A stretch of DNA of 64,000 nucleotides from Pelecanus crispus (GCF_030463565.1 NC_134675.1:16823862-16887861), one strand, 5' to 3'; shown: positions 1 through 12,638, counted from the stretch's first letter. The notes: generated by a model from the letters alone, not told the origin. Numbers and translations are program-made.

Positions 1-479
1 CAACAAAAATATCGCACTTTGGCATGTGAGATTGAAGGTAAAGGAACATATGTTTACTTTACACGGAAGCATATTCAGTATTAGTCTTGTTGAGGATAAA
101 TTCAATTCAAGTTTTCAAAATACTTTTTTAAGTATCGATTTCAAGTTTTGTTGTTTTCAATAATTACAATTTAAACCGGTTTTGCTAGGGAAAAAACAAG
201 AATGTTGAAGACTTAAGCTGAACATCTTTTAGCTGCTCTTGGCAATACTAGATACAACTTTTCTTTATATACTTACCTTGGAGGATAATATAGCTTTTGT
301 CTGAACGTGGAGGTCAAATGCAGCTTTATATCTGCAACCATCAATGTTTTATCTGCAGATATGTTTGTCCACACACACACAAAAATAGCTAGCTACAGCG
401 TAGAAAGCAAAAATTTACTTAAAAAATTATTGAAATACTTGACTTCAGAACTTTCTCACAACTTTAGTCACCCAGTATC

Positions 480-545
480 ATTACTGTTGGACTAGATGAC
501 TGTTGCAGGTCCCTTTCAACTGAACTATTCTTAAAAAAAAAAAAA
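480..545 (+). mobile_element. CR1 3' end fragment
   Basis: The words TTGGACTAGATGACTG..AGGTCCCTTTCAAC are the terminal CR1 3' UTR in plus orientation, followed by an A-rich tail. Heavily 5'-truncated. Confidence 0.6.
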
Positions 546-1079
546 AGAAAATTGTCTCTAAAGTGATAGATATACATCATGGTATGCTTTCAAAGACCTG
601 GTTCTAAGACTGGTTAATTGTGTAACATCACAGAAGTATTTAATTGAGCAAAGGGCAAAAATTTGAGAGAGTGTGTTTGTAATTATTGGAGTTAAATTAT
701 GTTCCTCTTTTGTAGATAGTGTCATTTTATGCGAGTTAGAGATTTGAGGGAGAAGCCACCTGTGAAGTAGAAAGTATAGTCAGGCTGATCTGACTTGCAT
801 AGGTGTAGCTGTGCTTACAAAAACATCAATTTTACTTCATGGATACCTTAAAATCTAGCATTTCCAGTAGATGCAGACAGTCATCTTAGTCTTCCTATAA
901 CACGATCTGTCACAGGGTTGTGTTCTTAGCCAGTGACCATCTTAAAACATTATGTCTTATCTGATTTTGCTTACGTCATGGTCATTTACTTGATTGGCCT
1001 GAAATGTTAAAAGTTTGAGCTTTCAGGGAGAAAAGTTATTTTAAAACTTTCTAGCAAGCAAGATCTATGCATTTATCAG
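546..1079. other. UHRF2 intron sequence without recognised features
   Basis: AT-rich; 1-479 is the same. Open frames are short and not protein-like. Confidence 0.6.
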
Positions 1080-1644
1080 TGTCGCGGTTTAGCCCCAGCC
1101 AGCAACTAAGCACCACGCAGCCGCTCGCTCACTCCCCCTACCCCAATGGAATGGGGGAGAGAATTGGAGGAGTAAGAGTGAGAAACACTCCTGGGTTAAG
1201 ATAAGAACAGTTTAATAACTGAAATAAAGTAAAGTAGTAATGATAACAACAACAATATAATAATAACAGTAATAATAATACACAAAGCAAGCGATGCACA
1301 ATGCAATTGCTCGCCACCCGCCGACCGATACCCAGACAGTTCCCGAGCAGCAATCGCTGCTCCCCAGCCAACTCCCCCCAGTTTATATACCGAGCATGAT
1401 GTCATATGGTATGGAATAGCCCTTTGGTCAGTTTGGATCAACTATCCTGGCTGTGCCCCCTACCAGCTTCTTGTGCACCTGGCAGAGCATGGGAAGCTGA
1501 AAAGACCTTGACTAGCATAAGCAGTACTTAGCAACAACTAAAACATCAGTGTGTTATCAGCATTCTTCTCCTACTAAATCCAAAACACAGCACTATGCCA
1601 GCTACTAGAAGAAAATTAACTCTATCCCAGCTGAAACCAGGACA
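1080..1644 (-). mobile_element. Solo LTR, family A, TSD ATCAG
   Basis: 565-bp LTR in minus orientation. On the plus strand it begins TGTCGCGGTTTAGCCCCAGC and ends AACCAGGACA. It is flanked by a perfect 5-bp target duplication ATCAG (1075-1079 and 1645-1649). Inside are an (AAT)n-like microsatellite and, read on the minus strand, a TATATAAAC box. A 5-bp duplication fits the ERVL class, and the same LTR bounds the ERVL copies at 41.8-49.7 kb. Confidence 0.85.
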
Positions 1645-1751
1645 ATCAGCTAATAGAGACTTCGTTAAAAGTTAACGGCCTACATATGACAAAACACAAG
1701 GCATCATTTGTGACACTTTGTATTTACCTTTCAACATCCCACTTCTTTGTT

Positions 1752-1838
1752 AGAGTAGACTTGGTGGTGTAGGTTAATGGTTGGACTGGATGATCTTAGA
1801 GGTCTTTTCCAACCTAAACGATTCTATGATTCTATGAG
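1752..1838 (+). mobile_element. CR1 3' end fragment
   Basis: GGTTGGACTGGATGATCTTA..CCAACCTAAACGATTCTATG with two ATTCTATG tail units: a CR1 3' terminus in plus orientation. Confidence 0.75.
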
Positions 1839-3164
1839 CAGTAGTTAGCATGCACATTCACATGGTGGGTGGTTGTGCATGCACTCATAACACTGGCTTC
1901 AGACATTAGTCTTTTTGCCTTTTTGGTATCTACAGAGCACACGTATCAAACACAAGGGAAGAAGAATACATGGATTAAATAGGGTAGTGTGTACTGTGCG
2001 TCCTTCAGTTCTCAGGTCCAGATGTTCTTATCCTATTTGCCATCTCTTTGTGCTTGTTCTTTGAGGTTCATATTCTACTATTAGTTCCTATTTCTTCTGT
2101 GCATGGTTGCTGTTCCTGGATGGTTAGGTTTGGGCTAGGCTGTGTGACACCAATCCACCTTGACAGCCTTTTCTTACCAAGCCTTTTCTTACTGTGTTCT
2201 TCATTGAAGTAGCTCATTTCTCCTTCCTTCCGTCTCCTACAGCAGATGATTTCACCCTGGTTGAAGGGCTTTAAGCTCCTTGCCCACAACAGGAACATTC
2301 CTGCCAGAGATGGAAGCAGTTGCTTTTTCTGCTTTGGGAAACTGCATGTCTCTGACAAGCAACCTGCAGATGGAGACCATAAGCCTGGTGCCCATAAAGT
2401 CATCAAAATGTCTTTCTTACATTATGGAGAAGACTATGGGGTTTGCCTCTGACGCAGATTAACAGCTGCTCAGATCCTCACTGAGATCATCTCAGTATCT
2501 AGACTCGTTCTCCTCCACTGCTTGTTTTATTATCCAGTCCAGAAAAGACTGTCCACCAAGAAGGCTACAGCTGAAGGACAAGTCTGTTGTAATGTTTCGA
2601 GATGGGGGTGGGAACGTGGAGTAGACCTACGCTTTGTTTCTGAGACTTCGTGTTATGGCAAATATCGTTTCATACCCAGCTGTTGTGGCAGGTCCAGTCT
2701 GACAATGCATACACACAAAAGGGGGGGTGGGGGAAATCAAACATTAATTTTCTTTCTGTTTACATCTGGAACTGACTACTCAATGATGTTTATTCAGGAG
2801 ATAGCTATTCACCCTTGATCTCAACATGAAGCCCTCCACTGTCATAGATCTAGTTCTTTGGACCAAGCTTCCTAGTACAGGTCTATTTCTCCTAGCTGTC
2901 TTCAAATCCCAAAGATCCCACAGGTCTCCACTGAAATGGAGATCTAGAGCTGCTCCTTTCTTCCCCCCGCACCTCCAGTTGTCCCATTAGTATTGACACT
3001 GGTCAATTCAAGAGCAAGTCGAATGTTGTCCGACATATCTCGCACCTCTGTAGTTGAGAGCCTTAATCAGCTTTATTTATACTGGAGCATGATTGTGTTT
3101 TTCTTGGGGGTGGGGGGGAGGGAGGGAGAAGATCATGCTAAGATGTCCTACCAACCTCCTTGTA
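1839..3164. other. UHRF2 intron, unrecognised
   Basis: Overlapping open frames at 2068-2462 on both strands look like chance or an old repeat. G/C homopolymers occur at 2720 and 3110. Confidence 0.5.
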
Positions 3165-3565
3165 GGTACTGAAAGGCTGCTATTAGCTGCCACCACCACC
3201 ATCCCCCCACCAAGCTTTTCCTTCACCTGACTGAACAAGCCCAGTCCCCCAGCCCCTCCTCACAGAGCACATCTTGACGGTCAACTTGCCAGCCCTCCAC
3301 TGGGCTAACGCCAGCTTGTCAGCATCTTCCTTGCATTGAAGGACCTAAACCAGACATAATATTCTTGATACGATCTAAGAAGTGCTGAGTAAAGGGAAAC
3401 GGTCACTTCCCTCAATCTATTGCCCATGCTCCTGTTGACGCAGCCCAGGACGCTGTTGGCCTTCTCTGCTGCCAGGGCACACTGCTGGCTCATGTTCAGC
3501 TTGCTGTCTACCAGGACCCCCAGGTCCTTTTCTGCAGAGCTGCTACCCAGCCAGTCATTCCACAG
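3165..3565 (-). mobile_element. CR1 fragment (ORF2 3' part)
   Basis: The minus strand encodes degraded CR1 reverse-transcriptase C-terminal sequence ([24 protein letters not shown]), with stops. It is older and more diverged than the copy at 6168-8560. Confidence 0.65.
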
Positions 3566-3584
3566 CCTGTACTGTCACAGGGGG

Positions 3585-4154
3585 TACAGTGGGTTGACCC
3601 TGGCCAGCAGCCAAGTACCCACACAGCTGCTCACTCACTCCCCTCTCCTGCAGGATGGGGAGAAAGTAGAAGGAGGGTGAGAAAACTTGTGCATCGTGAT
3701 ACAGTTTAAAAGGTGAAGCAAAAGCTGCGTGTGCAATCCAAGCAAAAAGAGGAATTCATTCACTAATTCCCATCAGCAGGCAGATATCCAGCCACTTCTT
3801 GGAAAGCAGGGCCTCAGCACACATAATGGTTGCTTGGGAAGACAAACGTGTCCCCCCTGCTTCCTCCTCTTTCCCTGAGCTTTTATTGCTGAGCACAATG
3901 TCATGGAATATCCCTTTGATCAGTTTGGGTCAGCTGTCCCAGCAGTGTTTCCTCCCAACTGCTTGCACACACCCAGCCTACTTGCTGCGGGGGCAGAGTG
4001 AGAAACAGAAGGCCTTGATGCTACGCAATTTCCGTTCAGCAATAGCCAAAGCACTAGTGTGTTATCAACACTGTTTTGGTCACAAATCCAAAGCACAGTA
4101 ACATATGGGCCTGCTATGAAGAAAGTTAACTCCATCCCAGCCAGACCCAGTACA
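3585..4154 (-). mobile_element. Diverged family-A-like solo LTR
   Basis: It starts TACAGTGGGTTGACCCTGGC and ends CCCAGTACA, about 570 bp. Internal words are shared with family A (TGAGCACAATGTCATGGAAT, CTTTGATCAGTTTGGGTCAG). Flanking GGGGG on both sides could be a 5-bp target duplication but is low complexity. Confidence 0.5.
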
Positions 4155-4159
4155 GGGGG

Positions 4160-4837
4160 GTTAAGTCCATCTCAGGACTAACCCCTCACAGTTTATTTCT
4201 TTAGCAGAATACATTGTTTTCTGTTCACCTCCCATTTAGTTACAACACCTGTGCATCTCTATCACATCCCAGAGACGCTTACAGCAGCGGTTTACATATT
4301 GCTCTGCTAATATTTCCTCTACATCCAGTTTTAGTTGTACAGGAGCAATCCTTCTCAGTTTCCCCCTTTTAGTTGCTAGTACCATGAGATCAGCTGCTGG
4401 ATCAACCAAACCCAATCATCAAGGGAGCTTTAGAACTCATTATAAAGGTTACAAAAATATTAGTTACATAATGAGTGAATCTTAATGAAGATGAATACTC
4501 TACAACTCTAGCTTCACTGATGATCCCAACTGTGCCCTAAACTATCACCCATCCACGTGGGCAAGTTCAGCTACAAGATCTTGTTAATCCACTTTTTAAA
4601 TTAAGACACACCATACTACAATAATGGCTGAAATACAGATACTCTAATTAGTTTAACCTCTGACAGACTATTTTGAGAATCACAACTCACTACAGGCTCC
4701 TTTTCTCTGCTTCTCATGTAAACCATTTTCCACAAGTAGCCAGAGCAGAGACCTGGTGCACTCACAGAAGTAGAAGCACACTAAGCAGGATTTAATTAGT
4801 ATCAGCTTGTTTTAAACTCAAACATATGCACAATGAT
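4160..4837. other. UHRF2 intron, unrecognised
   Basis: No transposon end or exon signal found. Confidence 0.5.
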
Positions 4838-5970
4838 TGTATTGGGTTTGCATGGCAAGGTTTTGGGAGCAGGGGGGGCTACAGGGGTGGCTTCTGTGAG
4901 AAGCTGCTAGAAGCTTCCCCTGTGTCCGACAGAGCCAATGCCAGCCGGCTCCAAGACAGACCCACCACTGGCGAAGGCCAAGCCAATCAGCAATGGTGGT
5001 AGCGCCTCTGGGATAACATATTTAAGAAAGGGGGGGGGACACGACACACAACAAAACCCAAACAACCCAGCACACCTACAGCCAGAGACAAGAGTGAGAA
5101 TACTCAAGAGAAACAACTATGCAGACACCAAGGTCAGTGAAGAAGGAGGGGGAGGAGGTGCTCCAGGCACCAGAGCAGAGATTCCCCTGCAGCCTGTGGT
5201 GAAGACCATGGTGAGGCAGGCTGTGCCCCTGCAGCCCATGGAGGTTAACAGTGGAGCAGATATCCACCTGCAGCCTGTGGAGGACCCCACACCAGAGCAG
5301 GTGGATGCCCTGAAGGAGGCTGTGACCCTGTGGGAAGCCTGCGCTGGAGCAGGCTCCTGGCAGGGCCTGTGGACCTGTGGAAAGAGAGGAGCCCATGCTG
5401 GAGCAGGTTTGCTGGCAGGACTTGTGACCCTGTGGGGGACCCATGCTGGAGCAGTCTGCTCCTGAAGGACTGTCTCCCATGGCAGGGACCCACGCTGGAG
5501 CAGTCTGTGAAGAACTGTAGCCTGTGGGAGGGACCCCACACTGGAGCAGGGGAAGAGTGTGAGGAGTCCTCCCCCTGAGGAAGAAGGGGCAGCAGAGACG
5601 ACATGTGATGAACTGACCACAACCTGCATTCCCCATACCCCTGCACCACTCCAGGGGGGGAGAGAGGAGGTAGAGAAAATCGGGAGTGAAGTTGAGCCCT
5701 GGAAGAAGGGAGGGGTGGGGGGGAAGCTGTTTTAAGATTTGGTTTTATTTGTCATTACCCTACTCCAATTTGATTGGCAATAAATTAAACTGATTTTCCC
5801 CAAGCCAAGTCTGTTTTGCCCGTGACAGTAATTGCCAAGTGATCTCTCCCCATCCTTATCTCGACCCATGAGCTTTTCATTATATTTTCTCTCCCCTATC
5901 CAGTTGAGAAGGAGAGTGATAGAGCGGCTTTGGTGGGCACTTGGTATGCAGCCAGGGTCAACCCACCACA
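4838..5970 (+). mobile_element. LTR, family C (copy 1), full length
   Basis: TGTATTGGGTTTGCATGGCA to GTCAACCCACCACA, 1133 bp, plus orientation. It has an ATATTTAAG TATA-like box near 5019 and AATAAA near 5777. The middle (5150-5570) is GC-rich and built of degenerate units with CTGGAGCAG and CCTGTGG words; its long open frames on both strands look like by-products. Flanks ATGAT/ATAAT are a near-match duplication. No internal retroviral genes are attached, so it is probably a solo LTR. Confidence 0.7.
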
Positions 5971-6167
5971 ATAATACAGCATAACTGGTAAACATATAAG
6001 CATTTTTGTGCCCAGAAATAACAGTATTGCATTGATAGTAACAGATAGTAACAGACCACATGCCTTATATTAGCTGTGCAAGAGCACACACTAAGGCTTG
6101 TTATCAACTTGAGAACTAGCTGTTTGAACCAGAGCTTGGCATTAGGTGTCTACGACTGGGAAAGTAG

Positions 6168-8560
6168 TCATAGAATCGTTTAGGTTGGAAAAGACCTTTA
6201 AGATCATCCAGTCCAACCATTAACCTAACACTACCAAGTCCACCACTAAACCAATTAAGGGTAGAGTAGCAATTTCATGTTTCCTGGCTTGGTGGCTGGA
6301 TTGTTTTTTAATGAAACTAAAAACTAGGAATCATTAAGGCTGGAAAGGACCTCTAAGATCATCATTCCAATCATCAGCCCAACACCACCATGCCCACTAA
6401 ACCATGTCCCAAAGTGCCACGTCTACACATTTTTTGAACACTTCCAGGGATGGTGACTCCACCACCTCTCTGGGCAGCCTGTTCCAATGCTTGACTACCC
6501 TTTCCGTGAAGACATTTCTCCTAATATCCAATCTAAACCTCCCCTAGCGCAGCTTGAGCCCATTTCCTCTCGTCCTATCACTAACTACATGGGAGAAGAG
6601 GCCAACACCCACCTCGCTACAAACTCCTTTCAGGTAGTTGTACAGAGCGATAAGGTCTCCTCTCAGCCTCCTCTTCTCCAGATAAAACAATCCCAGTTCC
6701 CTCAGCCGCTCCTCATAAGGCCTGTTCTCTAGACCCTTCACCAGCTTCATTGCCCTTCTCTGGACACGCTCCAGCAACACAATGTCCTTCTTGTAGTGAG
6801 GGGACCAAAACTGGACACGGTATTCCAGGTGCGGCCTCACCAGCGCCGAGTACAGGGGGACAATCACCTCCCTGCTCCTGCTGGCCACACTATTCCTGAC
6901 ACAAGCCAGGATGCTGTTGGCCTTCTTGGCCACCTGGGCACACTGCTGGCTCATGTTCAGCCGGCTGTCGACCAGCACCCCCAGGTCCTTTTCGGCCAGG
7001 CAGCTTTCCAGCCACTCTTCCCCAAGCCTGTAGCGTTGCATGGGGTTGTTGTGACCCAAGTGCAGGACCCGGCACTTGGCCTTGTTGAAACGCATACAGT
7101 TGGCCTCGGCCCATCGGTCCAGCCTGTCCAGGTCCCTCTGCAGGGCTATCCTACCCTCAAACAGATCGACATTCCCACCCAGTTTGGTGTCGTCTGCAAA
7201 CTTGCTGAGGGTGCACTCAATCCCCTCATCCAGATCATCGATAAAGATATTAAAAAAGGCTGGCCCCAAAACAGAGCCCTGGGGAACACTGCTCGTGACC
7301 GGCCGCCAACTGGACTCAACTCCATTCACTGCAACTCTCTGGGCTCGGCCACGCAGCCAGTTTTTTATCCAGCGAAGAGTACACCCGTCCAAGCCATGAG
7401 CTGCCAGCTTCCTAAGGAGAATGCTGTGGGAGACTGTGTCAAAGGCTTTGCTAAAGTCCAGGTAGATTATGTCCACAGCCTTTCCCTCATGCACTAGTCA
7501 GGCCACCAGGTCATAGAAGATGATCAGGTTGGTCAAGCAGGACCTGCCTTTCATGAACCCATGCTGGCTGGGCCTGATCCCCTGGTTGACCTGTACTTGC
7601 CTGTTGAGTTCACTCAGTATGAACCTCTCCATAATCTTTCCTGGCATTGAGGTCAGGCTGACAGGCCTGTCATTCCCCAGATCCTCCTTCCGGCCCTTCT
7701 TGTAGATGGGCGTCACACTGGCAAGCCTACAGTCATCAGGGACCTCCCCTGTTAACCAGGACTGCTGAGAGATGATGGAAAGTGGCTTGGCGAGCTCCTC
7801 TGCCAGCTCCCTCAGTACTCTCGGCTGGATCCCATCTGGCCCCATAGACTTGTGAGCGTCCAGGTGGCATAGCAGGTCATTAACTGCTTCCTCCTGGATT
7901 ATGGGGGCTCCATTCTGCTCCCTGTCCCTGTCTTCCAGCTCAGGGGACTGGGTAACCCAAGAACAACTGGTCTTACTATTAAAGACAGAGGCAAAGAAGG
8001 CATTAAGTACCTCAGCCTTTTCCTCAGCCTTGGTGACAATGTTCCCCCCTGCATCCAACAAAGGATGGAGATTCTCCTTGGCTCTCTTTTTGTTGCTAAT
8101 GTACTTGTAAAAACATTTTTTATTATCTCTTACAACAGTGGCCAGATTGAGTTCTAGCTGGGCTTTTGCTTTTCTAATTTCCTCCCTGCAGGACCTAACG
8201 AGATCCCTGTACTCTTCCTGAGATGCCTGCCCCTTCTTCCAAAGGCGGTAGACTCTCCTTTTTTCCCTGAGTCCCAGCAAAAGCTCCCTGTTCAGCCAGG
8301 CCGGTCATCTTCCCCGCCAGTTGGTCTTATGGCACACGGGGACAGCCCGCTCCTGCGCCCTTAAGACTTCCTTCTTGAAGGAGGCCCAGCCTTCCTGGAC
8401 CCCTTTGCCCTTCAGGACTGCCTCCCAAGGGACTTTCCCAACCAGTGTCCTGAACAGGCCAAAGTCTGTCCCTGCCCCTGCTGCCCCCCCCCCCCCCCCC
8501 CCCCAGCACAGTGCAGTATGTAGTCCAGGGACAGAGGCCAAGGGCTAAGAACAGTCTGTC
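6168..8560 (-). mobile_element. CR1 LINE, 5'-truncated, with ORF2
   Basis: Minus-oriented CR1. The 3' end (6168) carries one TCATAGAAT tail unit and two related 3'-UTR modules. ORF2 sequence runs from 8280 to 6544, about 580 codons: the linker and reverse-transcriptase domain with the FADD catalytic box ([12 protein letters not shown]) and the C-terminal [20 protein letters not shown] block. A single in-frame TGA (7498-7500) breaks it; otherwise it is open. The endonuclease and ORF1 are missing (5' truncation, the CR1 norm). A run of 21 C at 8484-8504 lies at its 5' part. The copy is young-looking and close to the one at 31975-33585. Confidence 0.85.
8484..8504 (+). repeat. Run of 21 C
   Basis: An uninterrupted poly-C (poly-G on minus) at the 5' part of the 6.2-8.5 kb CR1. 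Confidence 0.95.
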
Positions 8561-10409
8561 TAGAAACTCAAACGTCCCACAGAAGTACAAGATCTGAAAT
8601 TGGGGTGGGGAATTGGGGTGGGGGGAGACAGACAAGTCACCTATTTCTGTTCCAGCTTCCCTTGTCAGAGCTCTGGAGCCTGATCACCACATGACTAAGC
8701 ATGCAGTTAATCCTCAGCGGTCTATCAACTTCATGGTACTGCATACTCACAACTTATATGTATGATATGATTGTTAAGAACTGCCTGCTTTGAATACGTA
8801 GTAATAAGTAAGAAGTTAGACATTACCACAAAATGTGTTGTTATTATGTGTCAGCCTAGTCAAATTTTGTTTTGAACTGACTTATCAGTCTTCTAAACAC
8901 TCCCATTAGTGATCTGTGATGAGATCCTTAACAATACACATAAACACATACATATACTGACTCAGACATAACACAAAAGTAAACAAGTTATTCAATTTCA
9001 AGACTGATGCTGTTTGCATCTGGTTTCATCAGAGCAGCATAGGTTTGTCTGCAGCCATCTGCTTCGACACGCCCTCACAAAACCTGGCTCCCATCTGTCT
9101 TGTGGAGCAGTAACAAGATCAAAACACAGCCAGCATGACACAAAACCTATTTGTTTCCTTTTGGTTTTAAGTACATTTCAGATTGCAAGTTCACACTCTA
9201 GTCGTGAATGATCACCTCTTGGTGATAGTAAACTGTTATTTCTCATGGTTGTTCCTGTTCATACAGGTATATGCTTCATCTGTTATAGGACAGAAATCTT
9301 TCCCCATCTTACATTGCTCAGCTTAAGCTAGCATCGCCATGCTCATTTATAGTAACAAGTCCCATCTTAAGAGTCAAGCTCCCTAAAAATACAACACATC
9401 TGATACTCCCCCCCCATGTAACATTTATGCCTCACTAATACTCAAGTACTGTACATACCTCATTTATATAAAGCAGCTTAAAAGAAGTTACACCTTTCAT
9501 CAGCAAAAAATACAGCCAGAGACATTCTCTTTGGATAAAGATGTGCCCCACACTGATGAGGGGAGAAAGTATCAACTCAATACCATTGGAACCAGGTGTA
9601 GATTAAGCACTTCTTGAGATATCAGCTACAACTGACATCCTTCTCTGTAAAAAGCTGTTTGCAGCACCTAAAAGGACTAGAACACTGAACTCACACGCAG
9701 CTTCAATAAAAGGGAGCCAAGGAGTGAGAGGAGATGAAGTCTGCCGCTGCACCCCGACCCCTCCCCCCCGCATAGTTGCATACCCACCTCCAGGAAGGAT
9801 TCTAACGAGTCCTCTGTCTCTCCTCTTCTGGTGGATGGAAGGAGTTCAGAGTCCACAGTCCCCAAAAACCCTTAGTCTGTGGTGTGGCACCTAGGCCTTG
9901 GAAACCACTTGCAGCACACACAGAGAAAATGTTTTCCTTATGCCCAGATGGGGCACAGAGAGGGCAGGAACCCAGGGAAAACACCTTCGTTCTTTTGCCT
10001 ACTCGAAAAAGTAAAGCAGGGAATTTCCTCCCCCTCACACCCCACTGTCTGCTCTGTCACTTAGGCGCGATAAGCTGAAGGAGTCTCCCTCGGTTTGGGT
10101 GAAAAAAAAGAAAAACACAAAGGGACCTCATTAGTACCCGCTCACTACTGCGGGGGGTGGGGAGGAAAAGTATAGAAAGAAACCAGAGTTGGGCCCAGAG
10201 CCTTTTGTCATGCCGGGCAGCTTGTCTTCCCTCCTTGCCCCTCACCACCTCCTAGGCTCAGTGAGAGGAGAGAAAACAAAAGCCAGAGATCCCAGTATGA
10301 GAGGGGACGAGGAGCAGTATGGGAGTCACAGAGAGCAGAACATAAGAAGGGGAAGATGAGATAAAAGAGAAGCTCCCCTCCACCCCTACCCACCAGGTCT
10401 CCACCTCAC
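8561..10409. other. UHRF2 intron 1, promoter-proximal
   Basis: Unique-looking sequence. It becomes GC-richer towards exon 1 from about 9700. Nothing else recognised. Confidence 0.5.
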
Positions 10410-10562
10410 CTGCTTGCCCCGGTAGAAAAGGCGCTGGCGGTCGGGGTTCACACAGAAGGTCTTCTGGATCTTCTCCCGCAAACATTCAATCTTGGTGAGA
10501 CGGCTCAGATCATCAATAGTATGGGTCTCAGTGCCGTCTATGGTACGAACTTGGATCCACAT
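10410..10562 (-). CDS. UHRF2: UHRF2 first coding exon (ubiquitin-like domain)
   Basis: The minus strand gives 51 codons from ATG (10562-10560) to an AAG-CAG end followed by a GTGAGG splice donor at 10409-10404. The peptide starts [10 protein letters not shown] and ends QRLFYRGKQ, the N-terminal half of the ubiquitin-like domain of UHRF E3 ligases. These nuclear proteins read hemimethylated/modified CpG and histone H3 through later TTD, PHD, SRA and RING domains, which are not in the window. The exon lies inside a CpG-rich island and is the only exon seen, so 1-10409 is intron 1. The [10 protein letters not shown] opening is UHRF2-like, but SRLTK and KIQ in the middle are closer to UHRF1 as I remember it. 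I choose UHRF2 because its divergent neighbour is BRD10, as in human 9p24.1; UHRF1 sits elsewhere, next to KDM4B. Confidence 0.8.
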
Positions 10563-11270
10563 GGTGTGCGCCTTCCGCTAGATCAGCCACCCGCAGTGAA
10601 GGGGAGGTCTTGTTCTCCGAGTGCGTGATAACGGAAGACAGAACAGGCGTTTCCCTCACTTCTTTGTTCAGCTCAATGGAAGCAGGTTTTTTGAATCCCG
10701 CCGAACAGGCACGAGCCTCCCCGCCCGCAGGCCTCGCTCAGAAGGGCGCGGAGAGATAAAAGAGACCTGACCCAATCCTCATTTACTCCCTAAGTGTACC
10801 CCGTAATCACACAAACAGAACCGTAAGCTCTCCAAGCCAGCACAACAGGAGGCAAAGTCTGGCGGGAATCGCCACAGGCAGGTCTAACGAACACCACCAG
10901 GAACCATCACCAACCCTCAGAGAGTGTTTACTAGCCGCTACCGCTCTCGTACAGAGGTCACGGCGCCAACAGTGATCTCGCGAGAGCCCTCAGCCGTAAA
11001 GAGACAACATTGGGAAGCGGGGGGAGGATAGATAGCATCATCACCTCTCCTTCCGCATTCGGCTTTACACAAAGTCACGCCCAGCCCAGCCCCGCCCTTT
11101 GAGCATTCTCTGGCCGGCATCTTTTTTCCTCCTGCTCGGTAGTTGTATCAAGGACTTGGGAGGGGGGGGGGAGGAGAGAATAGTTTAGTGTGCGCGTAGA
11201 GAAGCGGACATTATCGTTCCTATGGGAACCAAGCGGAACGTCTTCTCGTTCCCTCACAGGGCAAAGCGTC
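10563..11270 (-). promoter_or_regulatory. UHRF2: CpG-rich UHRF2 promoter / 5' region
   Basis: Dense CpG and GC-rich sequence directly upstream of the UHRF2 start codon contrasts with the AT-rich surroundings. It contains CGCG, GGCGCC and CGCTCTCG words and the palindrome listed separately. No TATA box was recognised at a sensible distance, which fits a CpG-island housekeeping promoter. The transcription start is not determined. Confidence 0.6.
10976..10985. promoter_or_regulatory. TCTCGCGAGA palindromic promoter motif
   Basis: A perfect 10-bp TCTCGCGAGA palindrome lies about 415 bp upstream of the UHRF2 ATG. This word is a known conserved motif of CpG-island promoters, often bidirectional ones, and is linked to ZBTB33/Kaiso. 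Its use here is inferred. Confidence 0.5.
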
Positions 11271-11701
11271 TCTAGTCTCAGGCCTGCAAATTATACCAAT
11301 GACATAGGAAGTGACTCCGTGCTTCCACCTTTCCCTTTCAGACACACACAGTCAGGACCCAGCATGTCAGGTGTCACAGTGACACAAAAGCATGGACCTG
11401 AAATGGCATAAATAAAAAGCAAGTAAAACTGCTTTGCATCCACTGATGAAATCTAGTCCCCAATGTTTCCCAGTACAAAAGTGCCATCAAAATCTCAATT
11501 CAGCCAGATTTAGCTCTGCCTAAAAAATCCAGAATAGATCTGTCTGCTCTTAACATATTAGAAAAGTGCAGATGTGGTCCAGGACAAAAACATCAAGCCT
11601 CCTTTTTTTAGCACAGATCAGATGCGTGGGTTTTATTTGCTACATTTTTGCTCAAGACTCCGAGTAACACTGAAAAAGTCTGGACTTCTCATGTATACTG
11701 G
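11271..11701. other. Intergenic, unrecognised
   Basis: No exon or repeat signal I can support. Confidence 0.5.
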
Positions 11702-12254
11702 TGTCCTGGTTTCAGCTGGGATAGAGTTAATTTTCTTCCTAGTAGCAGGCATAGTGCTGTATTTTGGATTTAGTATGAGAAGAATTTTGATAACACACTG
11801 ATGTTTTAGTTGTTGCTAAGTACTGTTTATGCTAGTCAAAGACTTTTCAGCTTCCCATGCTCTGCCAGGTACACAAGAAGCTGGGAGGGGGCACAGCCAG
11901 AATAGTTGACCCATACTGGCCAAAGGGCTATTCCATACCATATGATGTCATGCTCAGTATAGAAACTGGGGGGGGGGGTTGGCCGGGGAGCAGCGATCGC
12001 TGCTTGGGGACTGTCTGGGTATCGGTTGGCGGGTGGTGAGCAATTGCATTGTGCATCACTTGTTTTGTATATTCTTTTATCATTATTATTATTATTACTT
12101 TCTCTTCCTCTGCTGTCCTATTAAACTGCCTTTATCTCAACCCACGGGTTTTACTTTTCTTTTCCCAATTCTCTCCCTCATCCCACTGTGGGGGAAGGAG
12201 GGTGAGCGAGTGGCTGTGTGGTTCTTAGTTGCCGACTGGGGTTAAACCATGACA
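11702..12254 (+). mobile_element. Solo LTR, family A, TSD ACTGG
   Basis: TGTCCTGGTTTCAGCTGGGA to AACCATGACA, 553 bp, plus orientation. The perfect duplication ACTGG lies at 11697-11701 and 12255-12259. Confidence 0.9.
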
Positions 12255-12638
12255 ACTGGTAAAATGGTACTGTAAAAACATATGTGATGCAGTACCCAGT
12301 GAGATTCAGCTTATGGATATAGGTCTCTCTGATGCTATTATACCTGGGAGCATTGAAGCTTACATTTTTGGGCAGCAGCTTTGTTGCCTGAGTAGTAAAA
12401 CTTTAGAGACTGAGATAACAAACTGACAGGTTCCAGATGATAGAGTTGTGCTTTTGTGACTTTTTTTGTATCAGGATGATATCAAAGATCCCTGTATATT
12501 AATTTCAGGTCTGACATAATTCCCATTGTGGCCTTGGTTGAGTTACTTTTAAGGCCTGATTTATGAGTATTAAGCACTTGCAAAGGCAGCTGAAATAAAT
12601 GAGTTGCTTAATCCTCCTGGAAATCTGTTCCTTGCCTT

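Noticed and set aside
5076..5636. Long minus-strand frames in family-C LTR as genes
   Set aside because: Composition effect of GC-rich repeat units; no start context, splice signal or known domain.
6796..7497. Long plus-strand frame opposite the CR1 ORF2 (also 22049-22909 and 32606-33085)
   Set aside because: Mirror frames of CR1 reverse transcriptase; no independent signal.
10410..10562. UHRF1 instead of UHRF2
   Set aside because: Middle residues lean to UHRF1, but the opening motif and the BRD10 neighbour favour UHRF2. Later exons would decide.
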